From Lipingzhangella_A rawalii (lineage in GTDB: Bacteria; Actinomycetota; Actinomycetes; Streptosporangiales; Streptosporangiaceae), in the NCBI RefSeq assembly GCF_031628175.1, contig NZ_JAVLVT010000003.1, positions 248,001 through 312,000 of the forward strand: DNA of 64,000 nt. Reading direction: 5' to 3'. Shown one piece after another: positions 26,720 through 34,946 of the stretch. A program made the translations under genes and the position numbers. A model generated the notes under the pieces. It made no database searches, was not told the origin of the DNA, and saw only the letters and a program-made list of their open reading frames with translations. The stretch's first letter is position 1; each line of letters begins with the position of its first letter.

Positions 26720-27795
26720 TGCACCAGTTCCTCGTCGGCGGTCCAGGTGTTACATGCGCCGGGTCGCTGCTCGGTGAACCCCGCGTGGGTCCAGTATTCG
26801 CTGTTGTCCGCAGTCCCGTGGGTGCGTTCGTCCTCGTCGAGCTCGTCCTGCTCCCCCCGGCCCGCGGCGCTGGTGTCATCGGCGGTGGCCCGCGCGTCCT
26901 CCAGGAGCACCTGTACGTCGTCCTCATCGAGGGGATAGGTGACCGCGATGGAGCCGAGGAACACCCCGGCCAGACAGTCCGCCTGAAGTTCGCTGCGGCG
27001 GGTCCACTCGTTGCGTTCGGCGGTGGTGGGGGCCTCACTGCGCTGGTCGTGGTAGTACTCCAACAGTCCGGCCTCACTTTGGACATGGTGCGCGTACTCG
27101 TGGCTCAGCAGGGAGGCGTAGACGACGCCGTTGGTCTCGCCCAGCCACTTCTCCACCACGTCGGAGGTCCCGATGTAGATTCCGGAGCTGGCCCGGCAGT
27201 AGAAGGCACCGGCGGCCGAGGGGTAGTCGCGACAGGGGCTGGTCCCGGGCTCGGACCAGAACACCCGGTTCGCGGGCTCGAACGGAAGATCCGCCCGGGC
27301 GAACTGGGTGGACCAGGCATCATCGAGACAGTCGGCGACCGCGTTGAGGAAGGTCTCCATGGACGTGGAGTCGTGCACGTTCAGGTCCGGAACCGGGCAG
27401 GGCCGGGGGGCGAGTGGCTCGGTGCCGTAGAGGGGATTGTCCAGGAGCGCTTCCGCCCCGCTGGGTCTGCGCGTGTCGTCGTTGCTGTCCTCATCTGCGG
27501 CGTCCGCGTCCGGTGTGGCCGCATCCGGGCCGGCACCTCCGGGGCTGTGCTGGTCCTGCTGGCCCGGTTCGGCCGCCCCCAGGTCCTGCCCCTGGGGGCG
27601 CGGGAAGGCGGGTTCATCCGCAGGCGTCTCCGTGGAGTCGGTCGACTGACCCGCCTGGTCGGCGCGGTCGGTCTGCGACGTCTCGGACGGCTGTGGTGCG
27701 GGCTCGGCTCGGACCACGGTCCACACGAGTGTGGCCAGGAGAAGTGCCACAACCGCGAGTGCCGCGTGCAGGGCGCTCCGCGAACTCAGCCGCAC
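26716..27795 (-). CDS. membrane-anchored neutral zinc metallopeptidase, copy 1
   Basis: 359 residues of the YpfJ-type zinc peptidase family. N-terminal membrane anchor (HAALAVVALLLATLVWTVV), acidic Pro-rich spacer, extracytoplasmic domain with HExxH in SLLSHEYAHHVQSEAGLLEYY and the conserved later motif RRSELQADCLAGVFLGS, where E and D complete the site. C-terminal GTADNSEYWTHAGFTEQRPGACNTW is shared with copy 2. It lies 18 bases after copy 2 and overlaps the next gene. Substrate unknown. Confidence 0.88.
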   Translation of the reverse strand: MRLSSRSALHAALAVVALLLATLVWTVVRAEPAPQPSETSQTDRADQAGQSTDSTETPADEPAFPRPQGQDLGAAEPGQQDQHSPGGAGPDAATPDADAADEDSNDDTRRPSGAEALLDNPLYGTEPLAPRPCPVPDLNVHDSTSMETFLNAVADCLDDAWSTQFARADLPFEPANRVFWSEPGTSPCRDYPSAAGAFYCRASSGIYIGTSDVVEKWLGETNGVVYASLLSHEYAHHVQSEAGLLEYYHDQRSEAPTTAERNEWTRRSELQADCLAGVFLGSIAVTYPLDEDDVQVLLEDARATADDTSAAGRGEQDELDEDERTHGTADNSEYWTHAGFTEQRPGACNTWTADEELVQ

Positions 27796-27813
27796 GTTCC
27801 TCCACTCGATCGA

Positions 27814-28782
27814 CTACTCGACCAGCTCATCCCGTGCGTCCCAGGTGTTGCAGGCGGCCGGATCCTGCCGGTCCAGGCCGTGCTCGGTCCACATCGCCCC
27901 GTTCTCCGGTGTGCCGTGGGTCCGTTGGCGCTCCGGCTCGACGTCACCGCGGGTTCGCACATCTTCGAGGATATTCCCGCGCTCCTCCTCCCCAATCGGG
28001 AAACTCTCCGCAACCGATCCCAGGAAGGCACCGCCCAGACAGTTGGCCTGGAGCTCACTGCGACGGGTCCAGGCCTCCTTGCGTTCCGCGGTGCTCTCGG
28101 CCCCCCGCGTGGCCTGGTAGTAGTCCAGGATCCCGGCTTCTCCCTGCACGTGGTGCCCGTACTCGTGGCTCAGCAGCATGGAGTACTTTTCGGGCTCCTT
28201 GGCGTGCTGGGTGTTTTCCACAATGTGTTCCACCCCCAGGTACAGGGCCTGGTTGGCACGGCAGTAGAACGCGGCCGTGTCGGCGGCGGGATAACGCCCA
28301 CAGGGGCTTTGTCCCTCGGTCATCCAGTACACGCGGGTCGGGGGGCTGAACGCGAGGTCGGCGGTGTCGAACTGTCGTTCCCAGGTGTCGTCCAGGCAGT
28401 CCGTGAGCTCGTGTAGGTAGGCCTCCATCGACTCTGGCTCGGTGACGTCGAGGTCGGGTGCGGGGCAGTCGCTGCTGTCCAGAGGCCCGGTGTCGTACAG
28501 GGCGTTGGCAACGAGAATCTCGTGCTCGATGCCCTCGGATCCGGCCCCTTCCTCGGGGATCTCGGAGGTCGCGCCGGTGGGTTCCATCTCACTGGCGGGG
28601 GCCGCGGGCGCCAGTGCGGTTCCGCTGGCCTGTTCCTCCATGATCGTCGCGGCACTGACGAATCCGGCGAGCCCGATGGCGCCCAGCCCCGCCGCGACCA
28701 CCCCGAGGACCCCGAAACTGAACCGTTGGCGCTGCTGGTGCGGCCGGGGCCGCAGTCCGGAACGTTTCTCCCGCACCAGCAT
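27814..28782 (-). CDS. membrane-anchored neutral zinc metallopeptidase, copy 2
   Basis: About 322 residues, a paralogue of the gene just downstream. Basic N-terminus, membrane segment FGVLGVVAAGLGAIGLAGFV, acidic spacer, then YSMLLSHEYGHHVQGEAGIL with HExxH and RRSELQANCLGGAFLGS. In the second motif the Asp of copy 1 (QADCL) is Asn here (QANCL). Start is uncertain: ATG 28782 has the best ribosome site (GAGGA, 8 bases), but ATGs at 28800, 28815 and 28908 are in frame. It is the first gene of a three-gene unit and diverges from the DUF2207 gene. Confidence 0.82.
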   Translation of the reverse strand: MLVREKRSGLRPRPHQQRQRFSFGVLGVVAAGLGAIGLAGFVSAATIMEEQASGTALAPAAPASEMEPTGATSEIPEEGAGSEGIEHEILVANALYDTGPLDSSDCPAPDLDVTEPESMEAYLHELTDCLDDTWERQFDTADLAFSPPTRVYWMTEGQSPCGRYPAADTAAFYCRANQALYLGVEHIVENTQHAKEPEKYSMLLSHEYGHHVQGEAGILDYYQATRGAESTAERKEAWTRRSELQANCLGGAFLGSVAESFPIGEEERGNILEDVRTRGDVEPERQRTHGTPENGAMWTEHGLDRQDPAACNTWDARDELVE

Positions 28783-28968
28783 GGATTCCGTCCTCACCAT
28801 CCTTAGCTCAGCCATGACCTGTGCCACGTTCAGCTCGTATTCAGGAGCAACTTTCCAATTATGCAGGTGGCGGTGACGTCGCAGCGAGGGCCTGTCGCGG
28901 CCGATCATGGCCACGTTGCCCTGGTCACCACGATCGGGCTGGATCGTGCCGCCCCGAACGGCACCGGA

Positions 28969-28974
28969 TAGGCT
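28969..28974 (+). promoter_or_regulatory. -10 box of the DUF2207 gene
   Basis: TAGGCT lies 9 bases before the ATG at 28984, the same arrangement seen before ygfZ and nitrobindin. The mRNA would have almost no leader. No clear -35 is seen. Confidence 0.4.
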
Positions 28975-28983
28975 CACTTCGCG

Positions 28984-30795
28984 ATGTGGTGGTTGCGACG
29001 TCGGCTCAGGGGCGCGGGCACGGTGGTGCTCGTGGTGTTCGGGCTGCCCGCGCTACTGGGCGTCACCACGCCCCTACAGGATTCCGCGCAGCCGGGCACG
29101 GAGCCCACGTCCGGTCCACCGTCCACGCTCGACACCGTCGAGGCGGGCGACGGTATCGCCAACCAGATGCGGCTGGTCATCGACCGCGACGGTGTCCTTC
29201 GGGTCACCGAGCGGATCAGTTTCGCCGGCGAGGTTCCCGAGGAGTTCACCCGCACCTTCCTGGTACGTGAGCCCTACGACAGCGAGTTGGATCAGCTCTA
29301 TCCGATCGACGGCGTGCGGGCCGAGGACCATGCCGGCTCCCGGGTCGATGTGCAGACCGATGCGGGCCGCGAAGTGACCAGGCTGGTCATGGACACCTCA
29401 CAGGTCAGCTCTCCGACGCCGGGAGCTGTTCCCACCCTGGTCCTGCGGTACGAGGTCCGGGGGGCTACGGTGCATCTCGGTGACCGGGTGGAACTGGACT
29501 GGCTGGCGGTGGGTGGCTACAGCCGGCCGGTCGCCGAAACCCAGATCGAGGTAGACGCGCCGCTTCCCCCCAGTGCCCTGTCCTGCGCGGCCGGGGATCC
29601 CCGCAGCACCATCTACTGCACCTCCTCTGGTATGGGTGGACACGAGGCGTTGATCGCCCAGTTCACCCAGGCTGAGCTCGCCCCGGGCGAGATCTTGCGG
29701 ATCAACGTGAACTATCCCGGGGAGAGCCCGGCCTACGGTCCGATCACCGATCGCCCGTTCTCGCTGACCTCGGCCTTCCGCATCACGCCGCTCACCGGTG
29801 GGGTGTTTGCGGCCATCCTGCTGGTGCTCGTCGGGGGGCTGGTGCTGCTGATCCGTGCCCGGGGTCGGGAGGAACGGATCCAACGGGCGGAGATGGCCGC
29901 CGGCGACCATGCGCCGGTGGTCTGTGAAAGCTCCGGGATGCGGTTCGAACCACCCGATGGTGTGCACCCGGGCCAGATCGGCACCCTGGTCGACGAGCAG
30001 GCCGACGTGGTCGACATCACGGCGACCGTGGTGGATCTGGCTGTGCGCGGCTACATGGAGATCGAGGAACTTCCGGCGTCCGGCCGTGCGGGCGTGGAGC
30101 GGCTGGCCGCCGTGGACTGGCGCCTGTTCCGCAGCGCCACCCCGCCGGCCAACGACCGGCTCCTTCCCTACGAGCAGCTGGTGCTGGATGCACTGTTCCA
30201 GGACGGAGACACGATCCGAGTCTCGGATCTGGGCGAGGGGTTCGCGGACCGCCTGGCCGAGGCTCGGGACGAGCTCTATCGGGACATGGTGCATCTGGGG
30301 TGGTTCGCCCGTCGGCCCAACAAGGTCCGCAACCGGTGGACCACCCGCGGGATGGTGCTCACGGCGGCGGGGATGGTGCTGACGGTCGTTCTGGCGATCC
30401 AGACCACGCTGGCCTTCATCGGCCTCGCGGTGATCATCGCTGGGGCCGCGGTCACGGTCGGTGCGAACTACATGCCGGCCAAAACCGCCCGTGGAAGTAC
30501 TGTTCTGGCGCACACCCTCGGTTTCCGCCGCTACCTACAGCGGGCCCGGGCCAGCGACATTCCCGAAGAGGAACGGCTTTCCGTGTTCTCCCACTACCTG
30601 CCGTACGCGATCATCTTCGACAATGTGAACGTCTGGGTTCGCATCCTCGCGACGGAGCTCCGCAACGAGGACCTGCCGTGGTTCCACGGCCCCGACACCT
30701 GGCACCGCGACGATGTCGCCCGCTCCATATCGACCTTCGTGGTGACCCTGTCCGGGGTGATCTCCAGCACTCGACCGTTCCGCACGTTCATCTGA
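28984..30795 (+). CDS. DUF2207 membrane protein
   Basis: 603 residues. Signal peptide or anchor (VVLVVFGLPALLGVTTP), then an extracytoplasmic beta-rich domain (RLVIDRDGVLRVTERISF, LDWLAVGGYSRPVAETQIEV), a membrane segment near residue 275 (FAAILLVLVGGLVLLI), a cytoplasmic region with a winged-helix-like stretch (DEQADVVDITATVVDLAVRG), two more membrane segments near 460-490 and the family's C-terminal HYLPYAIIFDNVNVWVR. Function of DUF2207 proteins is unknown. It is followed by dtd after 27 bases. Confidence 0.88.
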   Translation: MWWLRRRLRGAGTVVLVVFGLPALLGVTTPLQDSAQPGTEPTSGPPSTLDTVEAGDGIANQMRLVIDRDGVLRVTERISFAGEVPEEFTRTFLVREPYDSELDQLYPIDGVRAEDHAGSRVDVQTDAGREVTRLVMDTSQVSSPTPGAVPTLVLRYEVRGATVHLGDRVELDWLAVGGYSRPVAETQIEVDAPLPPSALSCAAGDPRSTIYCTSSGMGGHEALIAQFTQAELAPGEILRINVNYPGESPAYGPITDRPFSLTSAFRITPLTGGVFAAILLVLVGGLVLLIRARGREERIQRAEMAAGDHAPVVCESSGMRFEPPDGVHPGQIGTLVDEQADVVDITATVVDLAVRGYMEIEELPASGRAGVERLAAVDWRLFRSATPPANDRLLPYEQLVLDALFQDGDTIRVSDLGEGFADRLAEARDELYRDMVHLGWFARRPNKVRNRWTTRGMVLTAAGMVLTVVLAIQTTLAFIGLAVIIAGAAVTVGANYMPAKTARGSTVLAHTLGFRRYLQRARASDIPEEERLSVFSHYLPYAIIFDNVNVWVRILATELRNEDLPWFHGPDTWHRDDVARSISTFVVTLSGVISSTRPFRTFI

Positions 30796-30822
30796 GCACG
30801 AGCTGATTGGGGGAAGCCGGCA

Positions 30823-31248
30823 TTGCGTGCCGTGGTTCAACGTGTGAGCAGCGCCAAGGTCACCGTCGAGCAGGCGGTGGTCGGCGAGCTGCGGGAGGAA
30901 GGGCTGCTGGCCCTGGTGGGGGTAACCCACACCGACGGGAAGGAGGAGGCGCGTCGCCTGGCCGCGAAACTGTGGAATCTCCGGCTACTGCGGGACGAAC
31001 GGTCCTGTGCCGAGTTGGGTGCCCCACTCCTGGTGGTCAGTCAGTTCACCCTGTACGGCGACGCTCGCAAGGGTCGACGGCCGACCTGGCACGCGGCCGC
31101 TCCGGGGCCGGTGGCCGAACCGATGGTTGAGCAGGTTGTCACCGAGCTTGAGCAGCTCGGTGCGCGCGTCGAGACGGGGGCGTTCGGGGCCCAAATGTCG
31201 GTCAGCCTCACCAACGAGGGTCCGATGACCCTGTTGCTGGAGGTCTGA
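30823..31248 (+). CDS. dtd: D-aminoacyl-tRNA deacylase
   Basis: 141 residues, normal DTD length. Removes D-amino acids and glycine mischarged on tRNA. Active-site motifs are SQFTLYGDARKGRRP and NEGPMTLLLEV (the cross-dimer Gly-cisPro pair). It opens RAVVQRVSSAKVTVE. The start is a TTG at 30823 with GGGGGAAG upstream, required because the conserved first residues begin right there. Confidence 0.93.
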   Translation: MRAVVQRVSSAKVTVEQAVVGELREEGLLALVGVTHTDGKEEARRLAAKLWNLRLLRDERSCAELGAPLLVVSQFTLYGDARKGRRPTWHAAAPGPVAEPMVEQVVTELEQLGARVETGAFGAQMSVSLTNEGPMTLLLEV

Positions 31249-31250
31249 GG

Positions 31251-31958
31251 TCAGTTCCGGGCCTCGGCCGGGACGACGTGCGCGATATGCAGCTTCTGGC
31301 CGTCCGGTGCGGCCAGTACGGCACGGCCGTCGCGCAGAACGACCTGGCCGTGCACCTCGAGCAGGTCACCCGGGCACACAGCCCACTCGCGGTACTCGAA
31401 CTCGATGGTCTCACCGCGGAATACCCCGATGATCTGACCGCGGACCCGGTTGAGGAGGTCGTCCCCCGCCACCCGCGCTCCCGGCTGGCTCGGACCCACC
31501 ACCCGTCGCAGGCACAGCCGCACCTGGCTCACCTCCGCCCCCGTAGGGTCCACCAGCATCCCGGCGGCGTCATCCGGTGTCTCCGCCGTGAGGCCGAAGT
31601 CAGTCTCCGCAGCGTACTCGGCGATCGAGTCGGCCCGGCGCGCGCGTTCGGGGCCGGACGCCGCGGCATCCGCACCCTCCGTGGGCGATGCCCAGTAGTG
31701 GCGCAGCACCTCGTGGCCGTGCCAGACACATTCCACCCCAGCCAGTCCGGAGGCCTGCACCCCACACGTGCCCACGGTGGCTCGACCACGCACCGTTACC
31801 CGCTCCCCGACCCGGGATCGCGCCTCGGACGGGGACAGGGCGGCGCTGCCGCTGTTGGCCCGCCGGCTGCGCCACAGTAGTACCAGCAGCCCCGTCGCCA
31901 CCAGCACGACCAGCGCGATCCCCAAGCCCGTCACCGTTTCCGCCTCCCAAGCCCTCAC
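31251..31958 (-). CDS. GIDE-domain membrane protein (MUL1/E3-ligase-like fold, no RING)
   Basis: 235 residues. N-terminal membrane segment (TGLGIALVVLVATGLLVLLW), then a domain matching the GIDE fold known from mitochondrial MUL1 and its bacterial relatives: VTVRGRATVGTCGVQASGLAG, a central insert, YAAETDFGLTA, FRGETIEFEYREWAVCPGD and LEVHGQVVLRDG. No RING is visible, so it is not a ubiquitin ligase despite frequent labels. Function is unknown. Convergent with dtd, the stops being 2 bases apart. Confidence 0.75.
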   Translation of the reverse strand: MRAWEAETVTGLGIALVVLVATGLLVLLWRSRRANSGSAALSPSEARSRVGERVTVRGRATVGTCGVQASGLAGVECVWHGHEVLRHYWASPTEGADAAASGPERARRADSIAEYAAETDFGLTAETPDDAAGMLVDPTGAEVSQVRLCLRRVVGPSQPGARVAGDDLLNRVRGQIIGVFRGETIEFEYREWAVCPGDLLEVHGQVVLRDGRAVLAAPDGQKLHIAHVVPAEARN

Positions 31959-32150
31959 CGATCAACTGCCCCGCCCCTGACTACCACCCCGCACCGATGC
32001 CCAACTCCCGTGCGTGGCAGATGGTTGTGCACAGTAGTACCTCATCGACAAACACCGGGAACGAACACTGGATGACGTCGGTGCGGACCGTGGCGAACAC
32101 CGCAGCGACCCATCGACGTGTTCCGGGACCAGGTGCCCCCTGGCGGCCGC

Positions 32151-32156
32151 TAGTCT
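32151..32156 (+). promoter_or_regulatory. -10 box of the nitrobindin gene
   Basis: TAGTCT ends 8 bases before the ATG at 32165, suggesting a leaderless message. No ribosome site is present in the intervening bases, which supports that reading. Confidence 0.4.
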
Positions 32157-32164
32157 CGGGGACT

Positions 32165-32716
32165 ATGCACGTAGAACAGCACCCGGCACTGGCCCGTATC
32201 GCGTTCCTCATTGGTCGCTGGGAGGGCGTTGGAGTGGCCGGATACCCGGAGGCGGAGGAGTTCCAGTTCGGTCAGGAGGTCGAGTTCAGCCACGACGGCC
32301 TGCCCTACCTGAACTACACGAGCCGGGTGTGGCGCATGAACCCGGACGGCTCCCTCGGCGAGTTCGTGACCGCGGAGTCCGGGTACTGGCGGGTCCGGCT
32401 GGATGAGGACACCAACGACACCGGGACAGGCACCGGTGACAGCGAGGATCCGGAGAAGACCGTTCACGTCGAGGCCCTCATCTCGCACCCCGAAGGGTTC
32501 AGTGAGGTGTACGTCGGCAACGTGTTCGCCAACCGCATCGAGATGTACACCGACGTGGTGATGCGTACCGAGACCGGCTTGCAGGCCACCGCCAGCCACC
32601 GTCTCTATGGCCTGATCGGGGAAGACCGGGAAAACCTCGGCTACGCCTGGGATCTGGCCGCGCACGGGCACGAACTTCAGTCCTACATGTCCGCGCAGCT
32701 CAAGCGCGTGGCCTGA
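32165..32716 (+). CDS. nitrobindin-like heme-binding beta-barrel (FABP/DUF1794)
   Basis: 183 residues forming a 10-stranded barrel. The signature is FLIGRWEGVGVAGYP at about residues 15-29. A penultimate His in AWDLAAHGHELQSYMSAQL is where the heme-ligating His falls in nitrobindins such as Mtb Rv0813c. These bind ferric heme and react with NO or peroxynitrite. An acidic insert (DEDTNDTGTGTGDSEDPE) is unusual. In mycobacteria this gene lies by the sulfurtransferase genes sseC/cysA, which are missing here. Confidence 0.88.
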   Translation: MHVEQHPALARIAFLIGRWEGVGVAGYPEAEEFQFGQEVEFSHDGLPYLNYTSRVWRMNPDGSLGEFVTAESGYWRVRLDEDTNDTGTGTGDSEDPEKTVHVEALISHPEGFSEVYVGNVFANRIEMYTDVVMRTETGLQATASHRLYGLIGEDRENLGYAWDLAAHGHELQSYMSAQLKRVA

Positions 32717-32763
32717 CGCCGCACGGGGTGTCCGCCCCGCAGTCGAAACCTGCCAGCGCCAGG

Positions 32764-32787
32764 GACCGTCCAGCAGGACGGACGGTC
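32764..32787 (+). terminator. hairpin behind nitrobindin
   Basis: GACCGTC (32764-32770) pairs with GACGGTC (32781-32787); an alternative inner pairing CCGTCC/GGACGG shares the site. It starts 48 bases beyond the nitrobindin stop. Confidence 0.4.
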
Positions 32788-32863
32788 GTGTGTGGCCCGT
32801 AGCGGAGGCGCGAACCGACGCACCCCCACAGAACCGGGACAACGGCCACCCCCGACATGGGCA

Positions 32864-33003
32864 GGCTCCCGGGCCTACTCCACCGCGGCCGGGACGGCAA
32901 CGGCGGGACCGGCTGGACTAGGCCGGTCACCCGGGAGCCTGGGTGTCCGTTGTGGATTCGCTGGGCGAATCCCTACCGAGGGCTGCCCTAGCGGACGGAC
33001 ACC
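32864..33003. promoter_or_regulatory. two tandem multi-stem structured elements
   Basis: First element 32864-32939: outer stem GGCTCCCGGG/CCCGGGAGCC (10 bp) enclosing a GACCGGC/GCCGGTC stem and a GC-rich stem. Second element 32942-33003: outer stem GGTGTCCGT/ACGGACACC (9 bp) enclosing GGATTCGC-TGG-GCGAATCC and a CCGAGGG/CCCT-AG-CGG stem, i.e. a three-way junction. They abut each other and read equally well on both strands. I cannot match them to a known riboswitch class. They occupy most of the gene-free stretch 32717-33168. Confidence 0.5.
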
Positions 33004-33026
33004 TCGCGAGTCCGATAAGCATGCAT
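32988..33026 (-). CDS. candidate 12-residue leader peptide
   Basis: On the minus strand an almost perfect ribosome site (AAAGGAGGTGG, GGAGG at 33038-33042) precedes ATG 33026 by 11 bases. The frame encodes MHAYRTREVSVR and stops inside the second structured element. A promoter with TTGCCC (33083-33088), 17-base spacer and TAATGT (33060-33065) lies just upstream. Promoter, ribosome site and mini-ORF line up as in attenuation leaders. A second ATG (33022) in another frame gives a 31-residue peptide. No minus-strand gene follows, so its target is missing or it acts alone. Confidence 0.4.
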   Translation of the reverse strand: MHAYRTREVSVR

Positions 33027-33059
33027 TCTTCGGACCACCTCCTTTCCCGCGTGCGATCG

Positions 33060-33088
33060 ACATTAGGGCACGTCACCAGATCGGGCAA
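33060..33088 (-). promoter_or_regulatory. candidate minus-strand promoter for the leader unit
   Basis: TTGCCC at 33083-33088, 17-base spacer, TAATGT at 33060-33065, all on the minus strand. The expected transcript start is near 33052, about 25 bases before the mini-ORF. Confidence 0.45.
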
Positions 33089-33133
33089 GAAGTTTTTCGC
33101 ACGCCGGCACTCTCGCTTCCCGACCCACGCGGG

Positions 33134-33161
33134 TTGACCACCGAGGCCATCCGCATAGGCT
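33134..33161 (+). promoter_or_regulatory. ygfZ promoter
   Basis: TTGACC (33134-33139), 16-base spacer, TAGGCT (33156-33161). The ATG of ygfZ lies 7 bases after the -10, so the mRNA should begin at or next to the start codon. One of the clearest sigma-A-type promoters in the window. Confidence 0.6.
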
Positions 33162-33168
33162 CGCAGGC

Positions 33169-34212
33169 ATGGGGGAATCGAGCTTGCTGGACCGCCCCGG
33201 CGCCGTCGCCGCCGAGGAGCCCGACACCGACATCGCCGCCCACTACGGCGAACCGGTCGCCGAACAGCGCGCCCTGGACAGTGCCGTGGGCTGGGTCGAC
33301 CGCAGCAACCGTGGTGTGGTGCAGGTCAGCGGACCGGACCGGCTGGGTTGGCTGCACAGCCTCACCAGCCAGTATCTGGACGGTCTGACTCCGGGCAGCG
33401 CCACCGAGGCGCTGCTCATGGACACCAACGGGCGGATCAACCACCATCTGACTCTGGTGGAAGACGGCACCGCGGTGTGGATCCACACCGAGCCCGGCGG
33501 TGCGGCGGACCTGGCGGCGTTTCTGGACTCGATGCGGTTCATGTTGCGGGTTGAGGTCGCCGACCGCACCGCGGACTACGGAGTGCTGACCCTGCGCGGC
33601 CCGCAACGTTCCCAGATCGACCCCGGTGAGCTACTGGCCGACCGCCCGGAAGGTCCACAGCTCGTGCTGCGTCAGGCCGAGCATGAAACCGACCTATTCG
33701 TGCCGCGGGAGTGGTTGGTGGACGTCGCCACGGAACTCAGCAACGCTGGAGTCCGACCGGCGGGACTGTGGGCCTACGAGGCGCTGCGCGTGGCCGAGCA
33801 CCGCCCGCGACACGGTCTGGACAGCGACCACCGTGCCATTCCGCACGAGATGGGCTGGGTGGGTCCAGCTGTGCACCTGGAGAAGGGCTGCTACCCCGGC
33901 CAGGAGACCGTGGCGCGGGTCCACAACCTGGGCCGGCCTCCGCGTCGACTGGTGATGCTGCATCTGGACGGGCACGCCGACCGGCTTCCCGCCCGCGGCT
34001 CCGCGGTCGAGTACAACGGCCGCTCCGTGGGCACACTGGGCACCACCGCCCGTCACCACGAGCAGGGGCCGATCGGACTTGCCCTGGTGAAACGCTCCAT
34101 CCCGGTGGATGCCGAGTTTTTGGTGGACGGTGTGGCCGCCGCCCAAGAGGTCATTGTCAGCCCGGACACCGGCGCGAACGCCGATATTCAGATCCGCCGC
34201 AAGCCGGCATAG
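33169..34212 (+). CDS. ygfZ: folate-dependent Fe-S cluster maintenance protein YgfZ
   Basis: 347 residues, related to the glycine-cleavage T-protein. The diagnostic motif K-G-C-Y-x-G-Q-E appears as EKGCYPGQETVARVHNLG near residue 240. Other family stretches are VDRSNRGVVQVSGPDRLGWL and ALLMDTNGRINHHLTL. YgfZ uses tetrahydrofolate to help repair or assemble Fe-S clusters; the Cys is essential in E. coli. Expressed from its own leaderless-type promoter; the upstream structured region might also act on it. Confidence 0.92.
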   Translation: MGESSLLDRPGAVAAEEPDTDIAAHYGEPVAEQRALDSAVGWVDRSNRGVVQVSGPDRLGWLHSLTSQYLDGLTPGSATEALLMDTNGRINHHLTLVEDGTAVWIHTEPGGAADLAAFLDSMRFMLRVEVADRTADYGVLTLRGPQRSQIDPGELLADRPEGPQLVLRQAEHETDLFVPREWLVDVATELSNAGVRPAGLWAYEALRVAEHRPRHGLDSDHRAIPHEMGWVGPAVHLEKGCYPGQETVARVHNLGRPPRRLVMLHLDGHADRLPARGSAVEYNGRSVGTLGTTARHHEQGPIGLALVKRSIPVDAEFLVDGVAAAQEVIVSPDTGANADIQIRRKPA

Positions 34213-34259
34213 CCGCGACCCAGCAGGACGTGCGGGACCGGCGCGGTCCCGCACGGGCG

Positions 34260-34946
34260 TCACGGTGTCCCGAGGAGCGTGCCGAACGTCCGAATCCCCA
34301 GCCGAACAGCCTGTTCTTGGTCGAGTACCGTGTAGGTGACCTCGGGATTCCGGCGCGACCACTCCTCGGCGCCCTCACGGTCGGCGAAGAAGTTCACCGT
34401 CTCGCAGCACACCGAGGCTGCCGGACCGGTGACGGGCCTCGCCCCAGCGAGGACAACCGCATGCCGCGGCTGCCAGCGGGCCGGGTACGTATCCCCAGCT
34501 CGGGCCCTCGCCGCCGCCTCCACCATCACCGCGGCTCCGGTCCGTGGGTCGGCCGACTCGATCACGGCATCGGTACGCAACATCGCTGGGATCCCCAGCG
34601 CGTCGACGGCACACATCGCCCACGGTGTGGCGCCGCCGCTGATGCGCACGCGGTGGGCGGTGGGCTGGGTGGAGAAGGGATCGGCCAGACGGATCGCACC
34701 GGTGGTGTCGAGCCCGGTCACGTCATTCCGCGCCAGCTCGGCCAGCACCCCCGCACGCTGCTCCTGGTCCGCGCCGACTGTGTCGGCGAGCTCGGCGGGG
34801 CTGGGCGGCCGCGCCGAGCTCGCGAACGAACGCAGGATGGCCTGATGCGCTGCCCGGTGTACGGCGGTGTCGGGAATGCCGCTGCGCGCGGCGGTGTCAA
34901 ACACCGCGTGCAGCGGCTCCGGTAGGCGGCAGCCGCAGTCTGCCAT
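34260..34946 (-). CDS. alkylmercury lyase (MerB)-like protein
   Basis: 228 residues. MerB cleaves carbon-mercury bonds with two Cys and one Asp (C96, D99, C159 in R831b). Here TPWAMCAVDALGIPAML supplies C112 and D115 with the same 3-residue spacing, and ASVCCETVNFFADREGAEEW supplies C180/C181 before the conserved FFA segment. The N-terminal winged-helix part is present, with extra cysteines MADCGC. The start is ATG 34946 (or GTG 34949), overlapping the previous stop. Regulated, by inference, from the MerR operator at 35305. No merA is nearby. Confidence 0.75.
   Translation of the reverse strand: MADCGCRLPEPLHAVFDTAARSGIPDTAVHRAAHQAILRSFASSARPPSPAELADTVGADQEQRAGVLAELARNDVTGLDTTGAIRLADPFSTQPTAHRVRISGGATPWAMCAVDALGIPAMLRTDAVIESADPRTGAAVMVEAAARARAGDTYPARWQPRHAVVLAGARPVTGPAASVCCETVNFFADREGAEEWSRRNPEVTYTVLDQEQAVRLGIRTFGTLLGTP

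Noticed and set aside
26785..28416. 543-codon frame on the plus strand
   Set aside because: Antisense to the two zinc peptidases, whose HExxH motifs fix the coding strand.
32700..32930. 76-codon minus-strand frame as target of the leader
   Set aside because: Low-complexity Pro/Arg/Gly product, starts inside the structured element and runs into the nitrobindin 3' end.
32864..33003. Known riboswitch (cobalamin, SAM, TPP)
   Set aside because: None of the conserved loop motifs of these classes is visible; only the stem layout is suggestive.
33034..33045. Fragment of a 16S rRNA 3' end (CCACCTCCTTT)
   Set aside because: Homology does not extend beyond the anti-ribosome-site match; it is better read as a ribosome site on the minus strand.
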